Source: Candidatus Halarchaeoplasma halalkaliphilum (lineage in GTDB: Archaea > Thermoplasmatota > Thermoplasmata > Halarchaeoplasmatales > Halarchaeoplasmataceae). From it: 13,951 nucleotides of DNA. The stretch's first letter is position 1. Every line of letters starts with the position of its first letter. Positions 5,552 through 12,605 of this stretch are shown piece after piece. The notes beneath the pieces were generated by a model, which ran no database searches, had not been told where the DNA came from, and saw nothing but the letters and a program-made list of their open reading frames with translations. Made by a program: the position numbers and the translations under genes. The DNA is taken from assembly GCA_007133925.1 (NCBI GenBank), contig SLLU01000003.1, forward strand, positions 1 to 13,951, in the 5' to 3' direction.

Positions 5552-6880
5552 TTGCAATTCCTACAGGACGCTTTAAATGAACGTCTGCAGTCCGCCGCAG
5601 AGATACTCGATAGACACCCAAAGTTCAGGATAATCACTCATTACGATGCTGACGGTATATCCGCCGCCATCGTACTGGGCAGGACCCTCATGAAGAGTAA
5701 AAAAGGTTTTCACACAACATTCGCTTCATCATTTCCCAAAGACATACCCGGGGGATTGCCCGTCATTTTTACGGACGTGGGAAACAGCTATCTCAAGGAA
5801 ATATCCTCCATAAAGGAGGACACCATCGTACTGGATCACCATAAGGTCACAGGAGAGACGGATCCGGGGGAAAACAAGGTTTTCATCAACCCCCACGATT
5901 TTGGCATCGACGGTTCCAGGGAGTTGAGCGGAGGGACCATGGCATTTCTGCTCTCCATGGCATACGACGAGACAAACTGGGCAAAGGCTTTCTACGGTCT
6001 CGCAGGGGCTGCCGCGGACAAACAGAACATAGGCGGATTCACCGGGGTGAACAAGTCCATACTGGAAAATGCCATGGAGAAAAAGAAGATACGGTCCAGA
6101 AAGGGTCTTTACCTGGACGGATCGGGTATACGGGATGCCCTGCTCAAGTCATGCGACCCGTACTTTCCCGGCATATCTGGCAGAGAAAGTGTGATCGACG
6201 ACATACTCAGGGATCTGGACATAGACCCGGAAGCGCCTGTGAACGAGCTGAGCAAGGAAAAAGACAGGAAACTGAGCTCTCTGCTGGTCCTTTCTTTACT
6301 GGAAAGGAAGATCCCTCCCGGTACCATAAGGAGCATCAAGGGAGAACGTTACTACCACCCCGAACACGACATGGACATAGACCTGCTCTACAAGTTGCTC
6401 AACGCATGCGCCAGGGTGTCCCGGCCTGGCCTGGGAATGTCCATAGGTTTGGGGGATCACACTGCCCTTGAGACGGCCATGGAGCTTAGAGAGGATTACA
6501 GGACGGACATGATCAAGAGACTCCATATCATGGAGGATAAGGGCATAGAAGAACTCTCGAACGTACAGTACTTTTACGAAGAAAGAAAGACTCGGAAGGG
6601 GGAACTGGCCGGTTTGGGCATGCTCTACTTCCTGAACCAGGACAAACCCGCTTTCGGCATATCTATCCAGGATAAGGATGCGGATATATCGTGCCGGGGT
6701 ACCAGGGACCACGTGGAAAGGGGACTTGACCTGGGGCTCATCTGCGGAGAGATATGTTCGCAACTGGAGGGTTCCGGTGGTGGACATGACATCGCCGCAG
6801 GGGCCACCATACCAAAAGATAGGGTGGAAGAATTCCTGGAGATGGCGAACCAAAGGGTCGGAGAGATGTTGGAACGTTGA
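5552..6880 (+). CDS. GAN/RecJ-like DHH-family single-strand exonuclease
   Basis: This is an archaeal RecJ/Cdc45-superfamily phosphoesterase of 442 residues. Motif HYDADG is at 30-35, TD at 74-75, DHH at 95-97, a NPHDFGIDG...SGG region at 113-128 and AGAAAD at 151-156. The C-terminal DHHA1 domain ends with GGGHD at 409-413. All DHH metal ligands look intact, so it should be active. Characterised relatives (Thermococcus GAN) are Mn-dependent 5'-3' exonucleases that bind GINS in the replication complex. The start is a TTG: the first ATG-type codons lie too far inside, and GGGGAGAG (5541-5548) is correctly placed before it. The gene follows rps15 by 20 nt in the same operon, and its stop is almost directly abutted by the convergent membrane protein gene. 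Whether it is the GINS-bound form or another RecJ paralogue cannot be told from sequence alone. Confidence 0.92.
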   Translation: MQFLQDALNERLQSAAEILDRHPKFRIITHYDADGISAAIVLGRTLMKSKKGFHTTFASSFPKDIPGGLPVIFTDVGNSYLKEISSIKEDTIVLDHHKVTGETDPGENKVFINPHDFGIDGSRELSGGTMAFLLSMAYDETNWAKAFYGLAGAAADKQNIGGFTGVNKSILENAMEKKKIRSRKGLYLDGSGIRDALLKSCDPYFPGISGRESVIDDILRDLDIDPEAPVNELSKEKDRKLSSLLVLSLLERKIPPGTIRSIKGERYYHPEHDMDIDLLYKLLNACARVSRPGLGMSIGLGDHTALETAMELREDYRTDMIKRLHIMEDKGIEELSNVQYFYEERKTRKGELAGLGMLYFLNQDKPAFGISIQDKDADISCRGTRDHVERGLDLGLICGEICSQLEGSGGGHDIAAGATIPKDRVEEFLEMANQRVGEMLER

Positions 6881-6881
6881 T

Positions 6882-7109
6882 TCACCTGTATGTCTTGTCG
6901 AAAATGGACATTATCAGGGCAACCACCAAGAAGACTATAGCTGCCCAGAATAAACTTCCTCCGGTCAGTAGAAAAACCAGTATGGCTAGGAGTGTGGCCG
7001 GTATGAAGGCTATTAGCAGCTTAAGGAAAAAGGCCAGCACCATGATGAATATGATAAGCAGCAGTATGCCGAAGCACGCCATAATGCCCAGCCCCAATAA
7101 TTCTGTCAT
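6882..7109 (-). CDS. Small integral membrane protein, function unknown
   Basis: This is a 75-residue, almost entirely hydrophobic protein. Residues 5-45 (GLGIMACFGILLLIIFIMV and onward) and 52-70 form at least two, probably three, membrane helices, with one internal lysine (residue 30) and a short charged tail DKTYR. I recognise no family. The open frame extends upstream, but the ATG at 7109 is preferred: a TATA-like GTTTAACTAT (7140-7131) is centred 27 nt before it, so the mRNA would be leaderless. The longer start at 7142 adds a basic, non-membrane prefix. It converges with the RecJ-like gene, with 1 nt between the stop codons, and diverges from coaBC. Confidence 0.6.
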   Translation of the reverse strand: MTELLGLGIMACFGILLLIIFIMVLAFFLKLLIAFIPATLLAILVFLLTGGSLFWAAIVFLVVALIMSIFDKTYR

Positions 7110-7130
7110 ACGTGTAAGATATCGTCGGGG

Positions 7131-7170
7131 ATAGTTAAACATTGTCCCTTTTCGGAGAAATAATAAAATA
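7131..7170. promoter_or_regulatory. Divergent promoters for the small membrane protein (-) and coaBC (+)
   Basis: On the minus strand GTTTAACTAT (7140-7131) is placed 27 nt before the ATG at 7109. On the plus strand GAAATAATAAAATA (7157-7170) is centred about 27 nt before the coaBC ATG at 7193. Both spacings fit leaderless transcription, and neither start has a Shine-Dalgarno sequence. Confidence 0.5.
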
Positions 7171-7192
7171 CGGTGCCCCCCATCTAGCCTCC

Positions 7193-8368
7193 ATGCATCC
7201 TTCGGATCATCTAAAAGGCTCAAAGGGCTCGGACCTCCAGGGAAAAAAGATAATTTTAGGCGTCACAGGCAGCATAGCCGCCGTGGAGTCCGTCAAGCTG
7301 ATAAGGGAACTGGTAAGGGAAGGCGCAGAGGTGATATGCGTCATGACGGAGTGGGCGCAGAATATAATCCATCCATATTCCCTGGAGTTCGCTTCAGGAA
7401 CGAAACCCGTAACGGAGATAACGGGACAGGTGGAGCACGTGAGTCTGTGCGGAAAGGTACCGGACAAAGCAGACCTGTTTCTCATCGCCCCGGCCACGGC
7501 CAACACCGTATCCAAGATCGCCCAGGGGATAGACGATACACCCGTTACCACCTTCGCAACAACTTGCATGGGCTCCGGGATACCCATAATGATAGTCCCG
7601 GCCATGCACCAGAGTATGTACGAACATCCGGTGGTGGAGGAGAACATAGGGAAGCTCAGGGGACGGGGTATCAAGTTCGTGGGACCCTACGTTAGCGAGG
7701 GGACCGCAAAGGTGGCGTCCCGGGACAACATAGTGGATGAGGTTATCAGGGAACTCAGCGAAGGGCTCCGAGGCAGGAAGATCACCGTGGTAACGGGTAA
7801 GACCCAGGAACCCATGGACAGCATGCGGGTGATAACCAACAAGGCCTCGGGAAAGAGTGGTTTGGAACTGGCCCGCAGAGCATACCGGAAGGGAGCCGAT
7901 GTTGAACTGTGGTACGGTAACGTTAACGTTGATGTACCGGAATGGATACCACACACGGAATTCCATACCTTCGAGGACCTCATGGCCCTTTCGGAGGAGA
8001 TAAGTGGTACTTTCATAGTACCCGCAGCTTTATCGGATTTCGGTGTCCGGGAGGTGAACAAGAGCAAACTACCATCGGACGAACCCATCATAATCGAACT
8101 CCAACCTCTTCCAAAGTTCATAGATGCCATACGGGACAGGGTTGATTTCCTGGTAGCCTACAAGGCTGCCGATACCCGGGAGGAGGCCGTGGAAAAGGCC
8201 AAGGCAATGGTGGAGGAGAACAGAGCAGATGTGGTGGTGGCCAACTCCATAAGGGATGTGGAGGATGAGCATACACGAGCCTATATCACCGGTACCGATA
8301 GATGGTTCGAAGGACGTAAAAGGGATATCGCCGACCGTGTACTGTCAGAAGTAGAGAGACGACTATGA
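7193..8368 (+). CDS. coaBC: Bifunctional phosphopantothenoylcysteine decarboxylase / phosphopantothenate-cysteine ligase
   Basis: This catalyses two steps of coenzyme A synthesis: joining cysteine to 4'-phosphopantothenate and decarboxylating the product. The N-terminal CoaC flavoprotein domain has GVTGSIAA (23-30), the catalytic His82 in EHVSL, the APATANT flavin motif (99-105) and the PAMHQSM substrate clamp (136-142). The C-terminal CoaB domain begins near 195 with TGKTQEPMDSMRVITNKASGK and includes the lysine-bearing NKSKLPS loop (289-295) and VVANSI (348-353). Its 391 residues match archaeal homologues. The frame is open from a TTG at 7142, but the ATG at 7193 matches the promoter spacing and removes a non-homologous prefix. 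The gene overlaps pantoate kinase by 4 nt (ATGA), placing two CoA enzymes in one operon. Confidence 0.95.
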   Translation: MHPSDHLKGSKGSDLQGKKIILGVTGSIAAVESVKLIRELVREGAEVICVMTEWAQNIIHPYSLEFASGTKPVTEITGQVEHVSLCGKVPDKADLFLIAPATANTVSKIAQGIDDTPVTTFATTCMGSGIPIMIVPAMHQSMYEHPVVEENIGKLRGRGIKFVGPYVSEGTAKVASRDNIVDEVIRELSEGLRGRKITVVTGKTQEPMDSMRVITNKASGKSGLELARRAYRKGADVELWYGNVNVDVPEWIPHTEFHTFEDLMALSEEISGTFIVPAALSDFGVREVNKSKLPSDEPIIIELQPLPKFIDAIRDRVDFLVAYKAADTREEAVEKAKAMVEENRADVVVANSIRDVEDEHTRAYITGTDRWFEGRKRDIADRVLSEVERRL

Positions 8369-9216
8369 GCTCCCAGGCCTTCGCACCCGGGCACATCACA
8401 GGCTTTTTCGTACCATCAGATAATCTTTCGGATATGGAGAGGATCGGTTCCACAGGTGCGGGTTTCTCCGTGAAGCTCGGGGCGAGAGCACAGGCAAACG
8501 TAGGGGGTTCCGACTGGGATATATACGTTAACGGGGTACACACCGCCTTCAGCGTGGTGGAGAAGGCCATCTGCGGGTTGGCAAGGGGAGGTACCGTAGA
8601 CATAACCACCGAACTACCCTTCAGCCAGGGGTTCGGGATGAGCGGCGCATGCGCCCTGTCATCCGCCTTGGCGGTATGCGAAGAGATGGATCTGCCACGG
8701 GAAAGGGCGGTCAGGGCCGCACACCTGGCAGAGGTATTTTGCAGGACCGGACTCGGGGATGTGGTGGCCCAGTCAGTGGGGGGATTCGAGACGAGGCTAA
8801 AGCCTGGTCTTCCACCCTTCGGAGAGATCGTGAGCCGGTGTGAAGAAAGGGAGGTTGTTTTAGGTGTATCCGGAGGCCCCCTTATCACACCCGATGTGCT
8901 GGGTGACCCTTCATTTTCGGAATGGATCAGGATGATCGGTGAGGAATGTATGGAAGATCATAGGCCCGATAACGGTATGGAAAAGTTCTGCGAACTTTCA
9001 AAAAGATTCGCCCTTGAGACCCAATTCATGAGGGATGATATAAAGGAAATATTATCCCATGTGGAGGGTATAGGGATGGGGAGCATGTCCATGATAGGTA
9101 ATTCGGTCTTTCTCATAGGCAACACTGATGAAATCCATGAATATCTCGTTGACCGTCTGGGAAAGGAAAGGGTGTACCTCACATCCATAGACAACCAGGG
9201 TGCCAGATACTTATAA
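8365..9216 (+). CDS. Pantoate kinase (archaeal GHMP kinase)
   Basis: This is the archaeal enzyme that phosphorylates pantoate, the step that with phosphopantothenate synthetase replaces bacterial pantothenate synthetase and kinase. GHMP kinase motifs are AFAPGHITGFF (5-15), the ATP loop PFSQGFGMSGACALSS (85-100), GLGDVVAQSVGG (129-140) and motif 3 GIGMGSMSMIGNSVFL (235-250). Its length of 283 residues is typical. The ATG lies inside the coaBC stop (ATGA), so translation is probably coupled. The partner phosphopantothenate synthetase is not in this window. Identification rests on the N-terminal PGHITGFF signature plus the CoA context; a different GHMP kinase is unlikely. Confidence 0.9.
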   Translation: MSSQAFAPGHITGFFVPSDNLSDMERIGSTGAGFSVKLGARAQANVGGSDWDIYVNGVHTAFSVVEKAICGLARGGTVDITTELPFSQGFGMSGACALSSALAVCEEMDLPRERAVRAAHLAEVFCRTGLGDVVAQSVGGFETRLKPGLPPFGEIVSRCEEREVVLGVSGGPLITPDVLGDPSFSEWIRMIGEECMEDHRPDNGMEKFCELSKRFALETQFMRDDIKEILSHVEGIGMGSMSMIGNSVFLIGNTDEIHEYLVDRLGKERVYLTSIDNQGARYL

Positions 9217-9221
9217 AAAAA
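9215..9221 (-). terminator. T7 run after the DUF357 gene
   Basis: On the minus strand a run of seven T follows the DUF357 stop codon by one base. Archaeal RNA polymerase stops at such runs, so this probably ends the herA-DUF357 transcript. It overlaps the pantoate kinase stop on the other strand, showing how tightly the two convergent genes are packed (6 nt between them). Confidence 0.45.
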
Positions 9222-9222
9222 C

Positions 9223-9507
9223 TCATTCCGCCAGGGTGAACAATCTGTCATCTCCGCCGGTATCGTAGAGGCCCAACCGGGCACCGGCATCCAGCCACCC
9301 GTGGGCGTAGTTCACGCATGCGAAGGAATCATCGAGCTTGCCCTGGTCAAAAAAGTGGATTGCGTCATCGTAGTAACACCGGGCCATCCTGATGAAATCC
9401 TCGGCTATGGGCCGGAGATGAGACTTCTCAGGAGGGGATATGATGATCTTTTTCAGGGCCTCGTCAGTTCTTCCAAGATAATCCTTCAATCGCTCCTGGG
9501 ACACCAT
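9223..9507 (-). CDS. DUF357-family archaeal helical protein
   Basis: This 94-residue protein has the DUF357 signature, especially IAEDFIRMARCYYDDAIHFFDQG followed by YAHGWLDAGARLGLY. Family members are small, all-helical archaeal proteins without assigned function. No catalytic motif is visible. The ATG at 9507 shares its A with the herA stop codon (TGATG), so its translation is probably coupled to herA; a GTG one codon earlier is possible. HerA translocases usually sit next to the NurA nuclease, so a DUF357 partner is notable. A physical partnership is inference. Confidence 0.85.
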   Translation of the reverse strand: MVSQERLKDYLGRTDEALKKIIISPPEKSHLRPIAEDFIRMARCYYDDAIHFFDQGKLDDSFACVNYAHGWLDAGARLGLYDTGGDDRLFTLAE

Positions 9508-11033
9508 CACCCGACCACCCTTATGGACGAGCCTCCATCCTGGCTCTCCCGGGGCCTGACCTCCAGAAAGAGGGGTTCCGAGAGTCCGCCGCCGGATACG
9601 ATGGCCTCGCCTATGGCCAGTCTTTGGATCTCGTCAGCCATCTCCTTGCTCAATCCCTCAACGGAGGATTCTATGGCCTTGAGATCGTTGGGGTTGGTCA
9701 CCTTGAGTATTACCTGTGTGTTACACTGACTGAGAACGTTCTTGTCTACCTTTGCCGGCCTCTGGGTGATGATGCCCAGCCCAAGGCCGAACTTCCTTCC
9801 CTCGCTGGCGATGGTCTGGAATATCTCGGAGGATTCTATCTTACCCCTCTGGGGGCAGAAGTTATGGGCCTCCTCTGCGAACATCATCATGGGAGGTATC
9901 TTGTTACGCTTCCTCAATTCGAAGAGGGCGGTTGACAATTTGGATACCACGAAGGCCTGAACATCCGGCTCGGTACCCTTTAGATTGATTATGGCGGTCT
10001 TCCCTTCCCTGACTATGTCATCCATGCGGGTCCCCCGGGCATCGAATATGCCCTTGGAATCCAGGGACTCCAGACCGGATATTATGGACGAAGCGTTCCC
10101 TTCCTCGTTTTCCTTGAGCAAGCGGATCACATCGGGTATGCCGTAGAATCCCTTGGTGGCCGATAGTCTTGACATTGCTCCCTCCAGGGCACTCACGTTG
10201 GACTGTATCTTGTTGACACCTATCATGTCCAGTATCTTCCGGGGCTTCATGTTCCTGAACGAGAAACGGAGTGGTTTCGCACCCCGGTTGATCTCCGGGT
10301 CCGGGGAAAACTCCGTTATGATGTTACCGTATCCCCGGGGCTCCACACCGAAATCGTTTTTCTTGGGGTTTCCGGCCTTGGCCAGGGATGAATACTCCCC
10401 ATGGGGGTCCAGTATCACGAGGGTAACGTCGTTCTTCATCATCTCCTCTATTATCACACCAGTGGTGTAACTCTTGCCACTGCCTGTCTTTGCCAGTACC
10501 GAGAGGTGTTTCTGGGCGATTGTGTTTATGTTTAACTTCACCTTTATATCGTGCCCCCTCAGCTTTCCCACATAGGCACCGGTGTGGTCGTCCTTGAGTC
10601 CCAGGACCTCCTTTATCAGATGGTCCTTTGCTATGTAGATCTTCTCCCCTGCCCGGAAGGGATTCCCGGGAGTCTTGAGTATGCCCCGGTTGTCCCTGTA
10701 ACCTATGACATTCACCGTGGCGATGACCGTTTCCTCTATATCCACATCCTCACCCATGGACAACTCCATGGCCATCTCCATGGACACGTTGGTTTTTCTT
10801 TCTACGTTCTCCACCTGGCCGAGAACCATATCTGCGGTGGGGTGTGCCATCATAACGTATTCTCCCTTGTCCAGAGGTCGGCACAAGTTGCACTTCAGGG
10901 ATGTGGTGCCCACGTCGCCGAAGGTTATGCCTACCATGGGTTTGGAATCCTTATCTTCCATCATTTCTTCCTTTACAGCCATATCCACCCGCGATTCGGG
11001 TTCCTCATGGTCCGTCAGACATACCCCATCCAT
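9507..11033 (-). CDS. herA: HerA-type hexameric DNA translocase (HAS-barrel ATPase)
   Basis: This FtsK/HerA-superfamily ATPase has 508 residues. After an acidic N-terminus (1-30), a HAS-barrel region runs from about 33 to 110. Walker A AKTGSGKS is at 181-188, the HerA-specific LDPHGEY at 207-213, Walker B MMMFAEEAH at 382-390, the arginine-finger type EGRKFG at 411-416 and the sensor-like ITQRP at 422-426. HerA pumps DNA during end resection, normally with the NurA nuclease and Mre11-Rad50. None of those is encoded here; DUF357 is directly coupled instead. A TATA element 24-27 nt before the ATG suggests a leaderless message. It could be a HerA paralogue with a different role from the nurA-linked one. 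Confidence 0.9.
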   Translation of the reverse strand: MDGVCLTDHEEPESRVDMAVKEEMMEDKDSKPMVGITFGDVGTTSLKCNLCRPLDKGEYVMMAHPTADMVLGQVENVERKTNVSMEMAMELSMGEDVDIEETVIATVNVIGYRDNRGILKTPGNPFRAGEKIYIAKDHLIKEVLGLKDDHTGAYVGKLRGHDIKVKLNINTIAQKHLSVLAKTGSGKSYTTGVIIEEMMKNDVTLVILDPHGEYSSLAKAGNPKKNDFGVEPRGYGNIITEFSPDPEINRGAKPLRFSFRNMKPRKILDMIGVNKIQSNVSALEGAMSRLSATKGFYGIPDVIRLLKENEEGNASSIISGLESLDSKGIFDARGTRMDDIVREGKTAIINLKGTEPDVQAFVVSKLSTALFELRKRNKIPPMMMFAEEAHNFCPQRGKIESSEIFQTIASEGRKFGLGLGIITQRPAKVDKNVLSQCNTQVILKVTNPNDLKAIESSVEGLSKEMADEIQRLAIGEAIVSGGGLSEPLFLEVRPRESQDGGSSIRVVG

Positions 11034-11052
11034 GACAATAAAAAGATATCAT

Positions 11053-11062
11053 AATTTAAAAG
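11053..11062 (-). promoter_or_regulatory. TATA-like box for herA
   Basis: On the minus strand CTTTTAAATT is centred about 24-27 nt upstream of the herA ATG (11033-11031), which has no Shine-Dalgarno. The transcript is likely leaderless. The box lies between the herA start and the terminator of the upstream zinc-ribbon gene. Confidence 0.55.
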
Positions 11063-11074
11063 GTTTACCCTTTG

Positions 11075-11115
11075 AAAAAAAAGAAAAAGGCACAGTGTAT
11101 GAACACTGTTATGCC
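11075..11115 (-). terminator. Strong hairpin and T-run terminator after the zinc-ribbon gene
   Basis: Read on the minus strand, a perfect 7-bp stem ACAGTGT/ACACTGT with a 4-nt loop (11109-11092) is flanked by GGC/GCC that can extend the stem around a 3-nt bulge. It is followed at once by TTTTTCTTTTTTTT (11088-11075). It lies 23 nt beyond the zinc-ribbon stop codon and just before the herA promoter, separating the two units. Confidence 0.7.
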
Positions 11116-11138
11116 AATTGATAATGGTTTTTTAGCGT

Positions 11139-11642
11139 TCAGGCGAATTCTTCGTCTTCGAAGGATTCGAAGTCATCTTCATCTTCCAAGGATTCGAAGT
11201 CATCCTCTATGGCAACATCGGCCTGGGATCCCTTCCTACCTAGTAAGATTATGACGACCCCGATGATCACTATGACGATACCGACCACTCCGACCATCAT
11301 ATCCAGAGGTCCGTAGTTGTTGGGATCATATCCATCCAGCCCTAAAGGATTGAATTCAAGTTGGTTGTGGAGCCAAGACATAGCGGACACTCCGATACCC
11401 ACAAGGGAAACAAAAAGCCCCATGATGAGCTTGCCTTTACCGGGCTCCGATTCCACAACTTCATCCCATTCTTCTTCCAGTCCATCTTCCGAAACATCCT
11501 CATCGGAATCCCATAGAGATTCTTCTTCCTCTTCGAATATCTGCCCGCACTCGGGGCATTCAACTGCATCGAGAGGGATGACGGCTCCACAAGTGGGACA
11601 ATCCGCCTCTTCGTAATCCACTTCCATTTCATCTAAACCCAT
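11139..11642 (-). CDS. Zinc-ribbon membrane protein with acidic segments, function unknown
   Basis: This 167-residue protein has an N-terminal zinc ribbon, CPTCG (15-19) and CPECG (29-33), an acidic linker (EEEEESLWDSDEDVSEDG), a membrane helix beginning KLIMGLFVSLVGIGVSAMSWL, a short loop rich in Asn, Asp and Gly, a second helix VGVVGIVIVIIGVVIILL, and an acidic tail with a 9-residue tandem repeat. It is probably a double-spanning protein with both acidic ends on the same side, likely the cytoplasm. Zinc-ribbon membrane proteins of this general kind are frequent in Thermoplasmatota-like archaea, but I recognise no defined family. The ATG at 11642 is chosen; a TTG three codons earlier would coincide with the predicted transcription start. 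It is divergent from hisZ. Confidence 0.75.
   Translation of the reverse strand: MGLDEMEVDYEEADCPTCGAVIPLDAVECPECGQIFEEEEESLWDSDEDVSEDGLEEEWDEVVESEPGKGKLIMGLFVSLVGIGVSAMSWLHNQLEFNPLGLDGYDPNNYGPLDMMVGVVGIVIVIIGVVIILLGRKGSQADVAIEDDFESLEDEDDFESFEDEEFA
11161..11204. repeat. 17-bp direct repeat coding a duplicated acidic peptide
   Basis: AAGGATTCGAAGTCATC occurs at 11161-11177 and exactly again at 11188-11204, a 27-bp period. In the minus-strand gene this encodes DDFESLEDE followed by DDFESFEDE. Identity at wobble positions suggests a recent tandem duplication. Confidence 0.8.
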
Positions 11643-11674
11643 AGTAATCAACTGGAGGGTAAATCAAGGTTGAA

Positions 11675-11684
11675 GTATATAATA
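11675..11684 (-). promoter_or_regulatory. TATA-like box for the zinc-ribbon gene
   Basis: On the minus strand TATTATATAC is centred about 37 nt before the ATG at 11642, so the transcript should start near 11652 with a leader of about 10 nt. No Shine-Dalgarno is present. Confidence 0.5.
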
Positions 11685-11715
11685 TTTGCCGTAACCTTTC
11701 CTCGAAATGTCGTCC

Positions 11716-11787
11716 CGATAATCTTTTATCGCAGGATATTATATCTTAGATGTTCATGAACGAACTAGCATGTACAATTTTGTACAT
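11716..11787 (+). promoter_or_regulatory. his operon promoter with three perfect inverted repeats
   Basis: A TATA-like GATATTATATC (11735-11745) predicts a start near 11767. Around it lie three perfect inverted repeats: CGATAA-TCTT-TTATCG (11716-11731), the palindrome GTTCATGAAC (11752-11761), and ATGTACAA-TT-TTGTACAT (11770-11787). The last covers the first transcribed bases and contains two TGTACA hexamers, the sequence of the TRP boxes bound by methanogen TrpY. GAGG at 11793-11796 is the likely hisZ ribosome site, 8 nt before the ATG. A repressor at the 11770 palindrome would block initiation; its identity is unknown. Confidence 0.6.
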
Positions 11788-11804
11788 CGAATGAGGTTTT
11801 ATCC

Positions 11805-12605
11805 ATGAAAAAAGACCTGTTCACGGAATCTCGGCGGATGGCACACGTTACCCAAAGGGTGCGTGAAGTGCTGGGCAGATGGAACTACAATGAGATATTT
11901 TTACCCACCGTAGAAAGATACGACCACGGTCTGAGGAAGGGTCTAAAGATGGCTACCCATGATGATTTTTACCTCATAAAACCGGACGTTACATCTCAGA
12001 TATCTGTTAACGTAAAGGACGATCTGGAGCACAAACTATTCTACATATCAGAAGTCCTGGACGGCCTATGGGGTGAGTGGCAGGTAGGCATGGAGTTTAT
12101 TGGAGGAAAGGAAGAGGAGATGCAGATTGAGGTACTGAGGATTATAATAGATATACTTGAAAAACTGGAAATCACTGAGTTCTACATAGACATTGGCAGT
12201 TTCAAGGTGTGGTCTGACGCTGTGAAGGATGTCCCGGAGCACCAGGAGGACATATTCAAGGCCCTGAAGAGCCGCAACTTCGGTATAATAGAGGAGCTAG
12301 GGTTGGATGATACAAAGACCGAGGAGTTGTGGAACCTGTTCAACTTCCGGGGTAAAGAGAGCGGTGTACCGGACCTGGACCGAGTGGTCTGTGAGGTCAA
12401 CGACCCCAGGATATTCCTGGATCTGGGTACCGTCAGGCCTCTTCCCTATTACGACGATGTGGTACTGGAGGTGTACTCTCCCGATCTTGGATATCCCATA
12501 GGAGCTGGTGGGAGTTACCGGATCAACGGTGTGGATGCCTTCGGTTTCGCGTTCAAACTCAAAGGTCTGGTAGACCTCTGTTTGGATAAAGGGGTGATGG
12601 AATGA
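11805..12605 (+). CDS. hisZ: ATP phosphoribosyltransferase regulatory subunit HisZ (HisRS-like)
   Basis: This is a histidyl-tRNA synthetase paralogue without the anticodon domain, which activates short-form HisG and confers histidine feedback. Evidence: a class II synthetase-like N-terminus (GRWNYNEIFLPTVERYD, 24-40), KPDVTSQIS (59-67), a motif-2-like segment YISEVLDGLWGEWQVGMEFIGG (80-101), and a C-terminal YYDDVVLEVYSPDLGYPIGAGGSYR stretch. The motif-2 arginine expected of a charging enzyme is absent, so it cannot be a working HisRS. With 266 residues it is short for the family. Its stop overlaps the start of short-form hisG by 4 nt (ATGA), which strongly supports the assignment. HisZ is best known from bacteria, so an archaeal copy may reflect an old transfer. 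Confidence 0.85.
   Translation: MKKDLFTESRRMAHVTQRVREVLGRWNYNEIFLPTVERYDHGLRKGLKMATHDDFYLIKPDVTSQISVNVKDDLEHKLFYISEVLDGLWGEWQVGMEFIGGKEEEMQIEVLRIIIDILEKLEITEFYIDIGSFKVWSDAVKDVPEHQEDIFKALKSRNFGIIEELGLDDTKTEELWNLFNFRGKESGVPDLDRVVCEVNDPRIFLDLGTVRPLPYYDDVVLEVYSPDLGYPIGAGGSYRINGVDAFGFAFKLKGLVDLCLDKGVME

Noticed and set aside
7142..7192. TTG start for coaBC giving 17 extra residues
   Set aside because: This prefix overlaps the predicted TATA element and does not resemble CoaC N-termini; the ATG at 7193 fits better.
11805..12605. Calling this gene a histidyl-tRNA synthetase
   Set aside because: It is too short, lacks the anticodon domain and the motif-2 arginine, and is coupled to short-form HisG, as expected for HisZ.
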